Assembly (NCBI GenBank): GCA_947302865.1
Contig: CAMYWS010000003.1
Span: 1-28,284 of the forward strand
Length of the DNA stretch: 28,284 bases
Source of the DNA: an uncultured Clostridia bacterium
Lineage (GTDB): Bacteria > Bacillota_A > Clostridia > Christensenellales > CAG-138
Reading direction: 5' to 3'
Shown: positions 15,557 to 21,980 of the stretch, piece after piece
How the letters are laid out: each line of letters opens with the position of its first letter
Numbering within the stretch: position 1 is the first letter of the stretch
The notes under the pieces: model-generated
Database searches by the model: none
Told to the model about the DNA's origin: nothing
Seen by the model: only the letters and a program-made list of their open reading frames with translations
Program-made: the position numbers and the translations under genes

Positions 15557-16470
15557 ACCGTTTTTCCGTCGAGCGGACACCCGCGCAAAAACGTTCCGGC
15601 GTCCATGCGCTTTTTGCCGCTTGCCTGCAGGGAGACGATCTCCAGCGCGCCGTCGGCACAGCAAAGATACAGCTTTCCGTTTCGCTCGCGGAGCGTTCCC
15701 GGCGCGTCGGAAAATGCAACGTCCGTTCGGTGCGTCTCAAAGACCTTCAGCGGCTGTCCGTCAAGCAGAACGAACGCGCACGGCCACGGATTCGTGCCGC
15801 GCACAAGATCGTGCGCCGCCTTTGCGGATCGTGTGCAGTCGATGTGCCCGTCCTCTTTGGTCAGCATATGGCAGACCGTCGATTCTTCCGGGTCCTGCGG
15901 AATACGGACGAGAGTTCCGGCTTCGAGCGCTTCGAGCGTTTTCAAAAGAAGTTCCGCGCCGAGCACGGCAAGACGGTCGCTGAGCGCGCCGTACGTTTCG
16001 TCGGGATCGATCGGCGTGACGGTTTTCAGCAGCATATCGCCGGTATCCATACCGATATCGGTCATCATGGTCGTAACGCCGGTTTCGGTTTCACCCGCGA
16101 TGATCGCGCTCTGGATCGGCGATGCGCCGCGGTACTTCGGCAGAAGCGACCCGTGCACGTTGATCGTGCCGAGCCGGGGGATCGCAAGGTTCTTCGAGGA
16201 CAAAAGCTGTCCGAACGCCGCAGTCACCATAAGATCCGGTTGAAATGCTTCGAGCGCTTCGCGTCCTTCGGAGGAACGGATCTTTTCGAATTGATACACG
16301 GGTATGCCGTGCTGTTCGGCAAGCACCTTGACCGGCGGTGGGGTAAGGACCGCTTTGCGTCCGACCGGACGGTCCGGCTGCGTGAATACGGCAAGCGTAT
16401 CCCCGCGGCGGATCAGCGCCTCGAGGGACGGCAGAGAAAATTCCGGTGTGCCGAGAAAAGCAATGCGCAT
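15550..16470 (-). CDS. fmt: Methionyl-tRNA formyltransferase
   Basis: Formylates Met-tRNA-fMet with 10-formyl-tetrahydrofolate before initiation; 306 residues, normal length. Motifs are MRIAFLGTPEF at the N-terminus, NVHGSLLPKYRGASPIQ with catalytic Asn and His, and DIGMDTGDML with the catalytic Asp. The C-terminal domain, from about residue 205, is the OB-fold tRNA-binding part. AAGGAG precedes ATG 16470 and the def stop is three bases upstream. The def-fmt pairing puts formylation and deformylation in one transcript. Confidence 0.97.
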   Translation of the reverse strand: MRIAFLGTPEFSLPSLEALIRRGDTLAVFTQPDRPVGRKAVLTPPPVKVLAEQHGIPVYQFEKIRSSEGREALEAFQPDLMVTAAFGQLLSSKNLAIPRLGTINVHGSLLPKYRGASPIQSAIIAGETETGVTTMMTDIGMDTGDMLLKTVTPIDPDETYGALSDRLAVLGAELLLKTLEALEAGTLVRIPQDPEESTVCHMLTKEDGHIDCTRSAKAAHDLVRGTNPWPCAFVLLDGQPLKVFETHRTDVAFSDAPGTLRERNGKLYLCCADGALEIVSLQASGKKRMDAGTFLRGCPLDGKTVC

Positions 16471-16473
16471 GCG

Positions 16474-16935
16474 TTACTCCTTGAAATCTTCGGGCGGTTC
16501 GGTCACAAGGCGCAGATACACCTTGCCGTCGAGATGATCCGTCTCATGGAAGACGGCGCGCGCGAACAGACCTTCGCCCTCATACTCGTACAGATCGCCG
16601 TGACGGTCGTACGCCTCGACGCGGACCCGGTTCGGCCGCACGACGTAGCCGCTTTCGCCGGGGAAGGAAAGACATCCCTCGATGCCGCCCTGTTCGCCGG
16701 AGGATTCGAGGATCACGGGATTGACCAGTTCAACGGGACCGTCGCCCACGTCGATCACGGCGATGCGGCGCAGAATGCCGATCTGCGGTGCGGCAAGACC
16801 GACGCCGTTCGCGTCGTTCATCGTTTCGATCATGTCGTCGATCAGCTCGGAGAGCTTTGCATCGAATTTTCTGACGTCCTTACATACTTTGTACAGAACG
16901 GGATCGTCGTTTGTACGAATGATACGTTTTGCCAT
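16474..16935 (-). CDS. def: Peptide deformylase
   Basis: Metalloenzyme removing the formyl group from nascent proteins; 153 residues, a typical size. All three motifs are visible: GVGLAAPQIG, EGCLSFPGE (metal-binding Cys) and HETDHLDG (HExxH metal site with catalytic Glu). The frame extends to 16968, but ATG 16935 begins MAKRIIRTNDDPVL and has GGAGG six bases ahead. It is the first gene of the eight-gene minus-strand operon, with a promoter at 16960-16988 giving an 18-base leader. Confidence 0.97.
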   Translation of the reverse strand: MAKRIIRTNDDPVLYKVCKDVRKFDAKLSELIDDMIETMNDANGVGLAAPQIGILRRIAVIDVGDGPVELVNPVILESSGEQGGIEGCLSFPGESGYVVRPNRVRVEAYDRHGDLYEYEGEGLFARAVFHETDHLDGKVYLRLVTEPPEDFKE

Positions 16936-16959
16936 AAGCTGCCTCCATTTCAAATAATT

Positions 16960-16988
16960 ATTATACATTTTTTATTGACCTTTGTAAA
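16960..16988 (-). promoter_or_regulatory. Promoter of the def-to-rpe operon
   Basis: Minus strand: -35 TTTACA (16988-16983, five of six), a 17-base spacer, and -10 TATAAT (16965-16960, perfect). The predicted start is near 16953, short of the def ribosome site. It overlaps the plus-strand promoter at 16975-17003 over 14 bases, so the two directions should compete for polymerase. Confidence 0.85.
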
Positions 16989-17003
16989 TAAAATCGGTAA
17001 AAT
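16975..17003 (+). promoter_or_regulatory. Divergent promoter towards the XRE-LiaF gene
   Basis: Plus strand: -35 TTGACC (16975-16980, five of six), a 17-base spacer, and -10 TAAAAT (16998-17003, five of six). If used, it starts at about 17010 and gives a leader of about 180 bases that contains the 32-bp repeats. A weaker alternative nearer the gene is TTCAAC (17118-17123), 17 bases, then CATAAT (17141-17146). Confidence 0.7.
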
Positions 17004-17018
17004 ATCACAGAAAAGAGA

Positions 17019-17125
17019 CGATTCAACCGCAGGTGCGGAGCAAAAACGGTCAACTCGACCGCGCGTAGAGAGAAAAAACAGACAACTCAACCGACAGGGT
17101 AGAGAGATTTTCCGCAATTCAACCG
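17019..17125 (+). repeat. Four 11-bp core repeats at exact 32-bp spacing upstream of XRE-LiaF gene
   Basis: The core, roughly CAACTCAACCG, occurs at 17019-17029 (cgattcaaccg), 17051-17061 (caactcgaccg), 17083-17093 (caactcaaccg) and 17115-17125 (caattcaaccg). The start-to-start distance is 32 bases each time, about three helical turns, so all copies face the same side of DNA. The bases between cores are partly conserved too: the 32-base units starting at 17024 and 17056 agree at 23 positions, including an A-rich block. The stretch 17004-17191 holds no gene and nothing else that I recognise. It may be an operator array or a structured leader; see findings. Confidence 0.85.
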
Positions 17126-17191
17126 ACAGTAGGTGGAAAACATAATCCGCGAATGCTATGCTGTAGCCAGCGAAAGAAGGAGAAAACTTTC

Positions 17192-18253
17192 ATGGAAAAC
17201 AAGGAAACGCTCGGCAAGCGCATTGCCATGTTGAGAAAAGAAAAGGGACTGACGCAGGAACAGCTCGCTGAAAAGGTCGGCGTCTCCGCGCAGGCGGTCA
17301 GTAAATGGGAAAACGACGTCAGCTGCCCGGACATCACGCTGCTGCCGCTGCTCGGGGACATCCTCGGCGTCACGGTCGACGAACTCTTGGGCGTCAAGCC
17401 GATCGAGCCGCACGTCATTATCCTGGATAAGGATGAAACGCCCAAGGACGAGGCAAAGAAGAACCGTTCGTTCTCGTGGGAATGGAACAAGCACAGGAAG
17501 TCGGCAAGATGGGGTACGATCTCGTTCTGCATCGGCGCGATCCTCGTCTGCCTGTTCTTCCTGCTCCACAGTTTCGGAATGTTCCCGTACTCACCGTTCG
17601 AATTTGACGGCGATCTGGTCCTCAAGGGATGGAACTACGTCTGGCCGCTGCTCATCTTCACGCTCGGTCTGAGCTCCGTTCTCGAGCATCCGGCGTTCGG
17701 CGGCGTTCTGATGGCGTTCGGCGGATACGAATTCGTCCGCCGCGTGCTGCTCGGTTATCAGATCGCGACGCTTCCCGCGATTCCCTGGTACGTGATTCTT
17801 CTTGCGATGGCGATCGTCGTGCTGCTGCTCGTTCTGATCGGCAAAAAGCATCTCATCTGCAAAGTCGAGAAGGACAACGAAAATGCGGACCATACGCCGG
17901 TTCTTGACGTTTCGCAGGACGACAACTACCTCGACGCGGATATGAGCTTCGGCTCCGGCGTCATCACCTACGACGGCGATACGCTGCGCGGCGGCAGCAT
18001 CGACATGAACTTCGGCGATTACAAGGTCGATTTCCGCAAGGTCAAAACGTTCCAAAACGACTGCCTTTTGAAAATCGATCAGAACTTCGGAAGTCTGACG
18101 ATCTACATGCCGCCGCACGTACGTCTTGTAAAGAGCTCCGACACGTCGTTCGGTTCCTTCGCAACCTACGGCGAACCGAGCCCGGACGCCACGCAGACGA
18201 TCATCATCCGTGCAGACGTCAATTTCGGCACACTGCAGGTCAAGTACGAATAA
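17192..18253 (+). CDS. XRE-family HTH regulator fused to LiaF-like membrane sensor domain
   Basis: A 353-residue protein with a DNA-binding head and membrane tail. Residues 8-62 are an XRE/Cro-C1 helix-turn-helix (LGKRIAMLRKEKGLTQEQLAEKVG and VSAQAVSKWENDVSCPD, then ITLLPLLGDILGVTVDELLG). Hydrophobic segments lie at about 109-130, 149-184 (probably two helices) and 199-217. The C-terminus, 245-353, resembles the LiaF C-terminal domain (cell-wall-active antibiotic response). Its [NS]FG motif recurs with Phe at 253, 274, 299, 320 and 345. LiaF normally restrains the LiaRS two-component system; here the domain is on a DNA-binding protein. ATG 17192 has AAGGAG nine bases ahead; an in-frame ATG at 17153 lacks one. 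The gene is divergent from def and convergent with an ABC exporter pair. A role in envelope-stress sensing is inferred. Confidence 0.85.
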   Translation: MENKETLGKRIAMLRKEKGLTQEQLAEKVGVSAQAVSKWENDVSCPDITLLPLLGDILGVTVDELLGVKPIEPHVIILDKDETPKDEAKKNRSFSWEWNKHRKSARWGTISFCIGAILVCLFFLLHSFGMFPYSPFEFDGDLVLKGWNYVWPLLIFTLGLSSVLEHPAFGGVLMAFGGYEFVRRVLLGYQIATLPAIPWYVILLAMAIVVLLLVLIGKKHLICKVEKDNENADHTPVLDVSQDDNYLDADMSFGSGVITYDGDTLRGGSIDMNFGDYKVDFRKVKTFQNDCLLKIDQNFGSLTIYMPPHVRLVKSSDTSFGSFATYGEPSPDATQTIIIRADVNFGTLQVKYE

Positions 18254-18264
18254 TCAGGGTAAGT

Positions 18265-18297
18265 AAAACCGGTCGGGAATCATTCCCGGCCGGTTTT
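18265..18297 (+). terminator. Strong bidirectional terminator between XRE-LiaF and ABC genes
   Basis: A 15-base arm (18265-18279) pairs with 18283-18297 with only one G-T wobble; the tip is TCA, so the real loop is probably slightly larger. The arms run AAAACCGG...TTTT, giving a T run on either strand. It lies 12 bases past the stop of the plus gene and 12 bases from the stop of the minus-strand ABC gene. Confidence 0.92.
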
Positions 18298-18308
18298 GTG
18301 TTGTCGTC

Positions 18309-20174
18309 TTATTGCAATGCGTCGCGCATCGCGTCCTCTTCATACTGGTGCATGTAGAGATCATGGTAGTAGCCGCCGCGTTTCAGAAGCGTTTCGTGAT
18401 CGCCTTCCTCGACGATCGCGCCGCCGCGTATGACAAGGATGCGGTCCGCGTTGCGGATGGTGGAAAGACGGTGCGCAACAACAATGCTTGTACGTCCCCT
18501 GAGAACCTCTGTGATCGCGCTCTGGATCAGCTGTTCGGTCTCGGTGTCGATCGAGCTCGTCGCCTCGTCGAGCACGAAGATCTGCGGGTTCGCAAGGATC
18601 ACGCGTGCAAAGGAAATGAGCTGTTTCTGCCCGGTGGACAGGCGTACGCCGCCTTCGCCGACCTCGGTATCGTAGCCCTTCTGCTGCCGTTCGATGAATT
18701 CGTCCGCATGCACCATCGCCGCGGCGCGCCGCACGCTTTCCTCGTCCGCGTCGGGCCTGCCGAAGCGGATGTTGTCGCGGATCGTGCCGGAGAACAGATG
18801 GGGACTCTGCAGCACGTAGCCCAGAGAGGACTGCAGCCAAAGCTGCGAGCGTTCGCGATAATCCCTGCCGTCGATCAGGATGCGGCCCTGTTTCGGTTCA
18901 TAGAAGCGGCAGATCAGATTGACGATCGTGCTTTTTCCCGCACCGGTTTCGCCGACCAGCGCGATCGTTTCGCCAGCGCGGATATGCAGGTTAAAGTCGC
19001 GGAGAAGCGGTTCGGATTCCTTATAATAGAAATCGACGTGGTCAAATACGATGTCGCCGTCGATCGGCTCCCAGTTTTCGCGCTTCGGATCCATGGCTGT
19101 GCCGTATTTCGCCTCCGCTTCGGGCGTGTCGGAGACCTCGGATTCCGTGTCGAGCAGGGAGAGGACGCGTTCCGCGCTCGCCTGCGCGCTCTGCATGTCG
19201 GCGAAGATGCCGGCAAGCTGCTGGATCGGGTCAAACAAGCTCGACGCGTAGTTGATGAACGACACGAGCGTACCGGCGGTGATGACGCCGAGGAAGGTTT
19301 CCGCGCCGCCGAGCGTCGCCTTCACGCCCGCGCCGCCGAAGATCAGCGCAAGCGCGGTCCCGACCGCGCCGAGCGAAACGACGAGCGGGAAGAAGGTGGC
19401 GGACAGAACGGACGCCTTTACGCTTGCCTTGCGCATGTCCGTCGTGATCGCTTCGAATTCCGCCGCGTTCTCCTCCTCGCGGACGAGCGTCTTCGTCGTC
19501 ATCGCGCCCATGATGCCTTCATTGAACGCGCTCGTGATGCGGGAATTGTGCTTTCTCGATACGCGCTGATAGCGGAGGATCTTCTTCTGCAGGTACAGAC
19601 TGACGATCGCAAGCGGCGGAATGACCGCAAGTACAATGAGAGCCAGCTTCCAGTTGAACCAGAACATCGCGCCGAAGCAGAACAGCGTATAGAATCCGCA
19701 CCACAGAAAGTCCGTGATGCTCCACGCGATCATATCGCTTAGCCGCGCGACGTCGCTGACCATACGCGCCATCAGATACCCCGCGGAGGTCTTGTCGTAG
19801 AACGAGAACGACAGCGTCTGCAGCTTCAGATACGCTTCCTGCCGGATCGCGTAGGAGATTGCCATTTCCATCTCGCCGGAGCGTCCGATGAACCGCGTGG
19901 TGCAGTAGCCCTGCAGGATGACGAGCGCGGCGTAAATACCGAAGAACAGCCACAGCCCGTCGGTGGTCGGTGCGGAATCCGGACGGACGAACCGGTCGAT
20001 CGCAAACCGCGTCAGGATGGGGTAGAGCGCGTCGATGATCGCGACGATGAGCATGCTGATGAGGATGCGAATGAACAGCGCACGGTTGCGCACCGCGTAC
20101 CCGAACAGCCGCTTCCACAGCTTTACGTCGACTTTTTCTTCACGATCGATCTCGGCTTCGTAATCGTAACTCAT
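18309..20174 (-). CDS. ABC exporter half-transporter with consensus catalytic site
   Basis: A 621-residue type IV ABC half-transporter: an N-terminal six-helix membrane domain (about 30-340) and a nucleotide-binding domain (about 375-610). It has Walker A GETGAGKST, Walker B with the catalytic Glu in VLDEATSSIDTETE and the switch His in VVAHRLSTI, but its signature is LSTGQKQ instead of LSGGQ. This complements the partner encoded just upstream, and together they look like a heterodimeric exporter of the BmrCD/LmrCD/TM287-288 type. ATG 20174 overlaps the partner's stop (ATGA, 20171-20174), with GGAGG upstream, so 1:1 translation is likely. Substrate is unknown; multidrug, peptide or lipid export are the usual roles. 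Confidence 0.93.
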   Translation of the reverse strand: MSYDYEAEIDREEKVDVKLWKRLFGYAVRNRALFIRILISMLIVAIIDALYPILTRFAIDRFVRPDSAPTTDGLWLFFGIYAALVILQGYCTTRFIGRSGEMEMAISYAIRQEAYLKLQTLSFSFYDKTSAGYLMARMVSDVARLSDMIAWSITDFLWCGFYTLFCFGAMFWFNWKLALIVLAVIPPLAIVSLYLQKKILRYQRVSRKHNSRITSAFNEGIMGAMTTKTLVREEENAAEFEAITTDMRKASVKASVLSATFFPLVVSLGAVGTALALIFGGAGVKATLGGAETFLGVITAGTLVSFINYASSLFDPIQQLAGIFADMQSAQASAERVLSLLDTESEVSDTPEAEAKYGTAMDPKRENWEPIDGDIVFDHVDFYYKESEPLLRDFNLHIRAGETIALVGETGAGKSTIVNLICRFYEPKQGRILIDGRDYRERSQLWLQSSLGYVLQSPHLFSGTIRDNIRFGRPDADEESVRRAAAMVHADEFIERQQKGYDTEVGEGGVRLSTGQKQLISFARVILANPQIFVLDEATSSIDTETEQLIQSAITEVLRGRTSIVVAHRLSTIRNADRILVIRGGAIVEEGDHETLLKRGGYYHDLYMHQYEEDAMRDALQ

Positions 20175-21979
20175 GCGTTTTCGCCTCCTTCCGCGTGATA
20201 ATCCTGGATCTCGGCAATGCGCCGGTACAGCCCCTCCTCGCGGAGCAGTGCTTCATGCGTGCCCTGCTGCACGAGTTTGCCGTGATCGAGCACAAGGATC
20301 CTGTCCGCTTCCTTGAGCGTCGTGATGCGGTGCGAGATGATGAACAGAATCCCGTCGCCGTGGTGACGGCGGAGCGCATCGCGTATCTTCGCGTCGGTCT
20401 CGGTGTCGACCGCGCTCATGGAGTCGTCGAAGATCATGATCGGCGCCTTCTGCATCAGCGCACGTGCGATCGCGACGCGCTGCTGCTGCCCGCCGGAAAG
20501 CGTCACACCGCGTTCGCCGACGACGGTGTCGTAGCCGTCCGCGAACTTCTCGATCACGTCGTGCACCGCGGCTTCCCGTGCCGCCTCGAAGAGCTCGGCT
20601 TCCGCCGCGTCCGGCGCGGTGAGCATGATGTTTTCACGGATCGTGCGGGAATACAGGAACGGTTCCTGCAATACGATCGCGATGCTTCTGCGCAGGAGCG
20701 CGTGGTCGATGTCGTTGATCGGCGTACCGTTGATCGTGATCTCGCCGCCGGTGACAGGGTAGAGACGCTGCAGAAGCTGTACGAGCGAGCTCTTTCCGCT
20801 GCCGGTACTGCCTAAGATCCCGATCGTCTGACCTGCTTTTGCGGTAAAGCTGATGCCGTCCAGCACGTCGTTCGGCTTGTCGTAGCCGAACGTGACGTCG
20901 GTGAACGTGATGTCGCCGGAAAGTGCAAGGCCGGACAGCGCTTTTCCGGGTTCTGTCTCGTCTTTCGCCTCCATGATCTCATTCAGACGGTCGAGGGATA
21001 CGGTCGCCTTGCCCATGTCGGCAAGCACACGGCCGAGCTGACGGACGGGCCAGGTCAGACGGCTCGTCAGCGCAAGGAACAGATAGATGTCGCCGAGTGA
21101 AAAGTCGCCGTTTGTTTTCACGTAGAACAGCACGCCGAACACAAGGGACAGCGCGATCTGAAGATATCCGATCGCGTCCGAACTGCCCCAGTAGAGTCCG
21201 AGCAGATTCACGAGACGGATGTTCTTTTTGCGGAAATCATCGTTCAGCCGCGTGAACTTGTCGTATTCCGCGCGCTGCTGCCCGAACGCGCGCACAACAC
21301 GCACACCGGTCAGGTTTTCCTGCACGGCGGTCGAAAGCGCGCCTTCCGCCTCGTCGACCTCGGTGAAATACTTGCGTACGTAGCGGAAGTACAGAAAGCT
21401 CGACACGGTCAGGATCGGCATGACCGCCATCGAGATCAATGCCATTTCCCAGCGGATCGAGAACATCAGCGCGGCGGCGATGCCGAACATGACGACGATG
21501 CGCACGATCTCCATCAACTGGTTCGTGACGAACTTGCGGACGGTATCCACATCGGACGTGCAGCGCTGCACGAGATCACCGGTCGATACGTGTTTGTGGT
21601 AGTCGTACGGGACCGCATTCAGCTTGCGGTAGAGCTTGTCGCGCATGTTCTTCGACATGTGCTCCGCGCCCTTCGCCACGTTTCGCCTGCGCAGGAAGAT
21701 GAACAGACCTTCGAGCACCGTGAACAGGAAGAAGAATGCGCCGCAGAGCCAGTAATTCCGTCCGATCGGACCGAGCGATCTCAGCCATTGAAACAGCGTG
21801 TCGGGGATCGAAGGATCCTTGTTGAGAAGGACCCAGTCAAGCGTGTAGCTCGTCACGATCGAGGCGCAGTACAGCGACACGATGCCGAGGATCACCTCGA
21901 TCGCGCCGAGAATAAAGTATCCGCCCGTACCCTTCATGGAGGGCAGGAACAGCGATTTATATCGATTCTTTTTCTTCAT
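20171..21979 (-). CDS. ABC exporter half-transporter with degenerate catalytic residue
   Basis: A 602-residue partner half-transporter. Membrane domain at about 18-340, NBD at about 360-600 with Walker A GSTGSGKSS, a canonical LSGGQQQRVAIARAL signature, and the H-loop His in FIISHRITTL. Its Walker B reads MIFDDSMSAVD, so Asp replaces the catalytic Glu. The site made of this Walker B and the partner's LSTGQ signature would be the degenerate one, as known for heterodimeric exporters. The frame is open to 22009, inside priA; ATG 21979, with AGGAG ten bases ahead, begins MKKKNRYKSLF and is one base past the priA stop. It therefore appears cotranscribed with priA. Confidence 0.93.
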   Translation of the reverse strand: MKKKNRYKSLFLPSMKGTGGYFILGAIEVILGIVSLYCASIVTSYTLDWVLLNKDPSIPDTLFQWLRSLGPIGRNYWLCGAFFFLFTVLEGLFIFLRRRNVAKGAEHMSKNMRDKLYRKLNAVPYDYHKHVSTGDLVQRCTSDVDTVRKFVTNQLMEIVRIVVMFGIAAALMFSIRWEMALISMAVMPILTVSSFLYFRYVRKYFTEVDEAEGALSTAVQENLTGVRVVRAFGQQRAEYDKFTRLNDDFRKKNIRLVNLLGLYWGSSDAIGYLQIALSLVFGVLFYVKTNGDFSLGDIYLFLALTSRLTWPVRQLGRVLADMGKATVSLDRLNEIMEAKDETEPGKALSGLALSGDITFTDVTFGYDKPNDVLDGISFTAKAGQTIGILGSTGSGKSSLVQLLQRLYPVTGGEITINGTPINDIDHALLRRSIAIVLQEPFLYSRTIRENIMLTAPDAAEAELFEAAREAAVHDVIEKFADGYDTVVGERGVTLSGGQQQRVAIARALMQKAPIMIFDDSMSAVDTETDAKIRDALRRHHGDGILFIISHRITTLKEADRILVLDHGKLVQQGTHEALLREEGLYRRIAEIQDYHAEGGENA

Positions 21980-21980
21980 A

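Noticed and set aside
15490..17145. Long open frame on plus strand opposite fmt and def
   Set aside because: Arg/His-rich translation with no family features, fully antisense to clear def, fmt and rsmB genes; a by-product of GC-rich codon use.
17019..17151. CRISPR array
   Set aside because: The conserved core is only about 11 bases, the intervening bases are themselves partly repeated rather than unique spacers, and no cas gene is present.
18312..19742. Long open frame on plus strand opposite the ABC gene
   Set aside because: Antisense to a motif-complete transporter and rich in Arg/Asp/Glu without recognisable domains.
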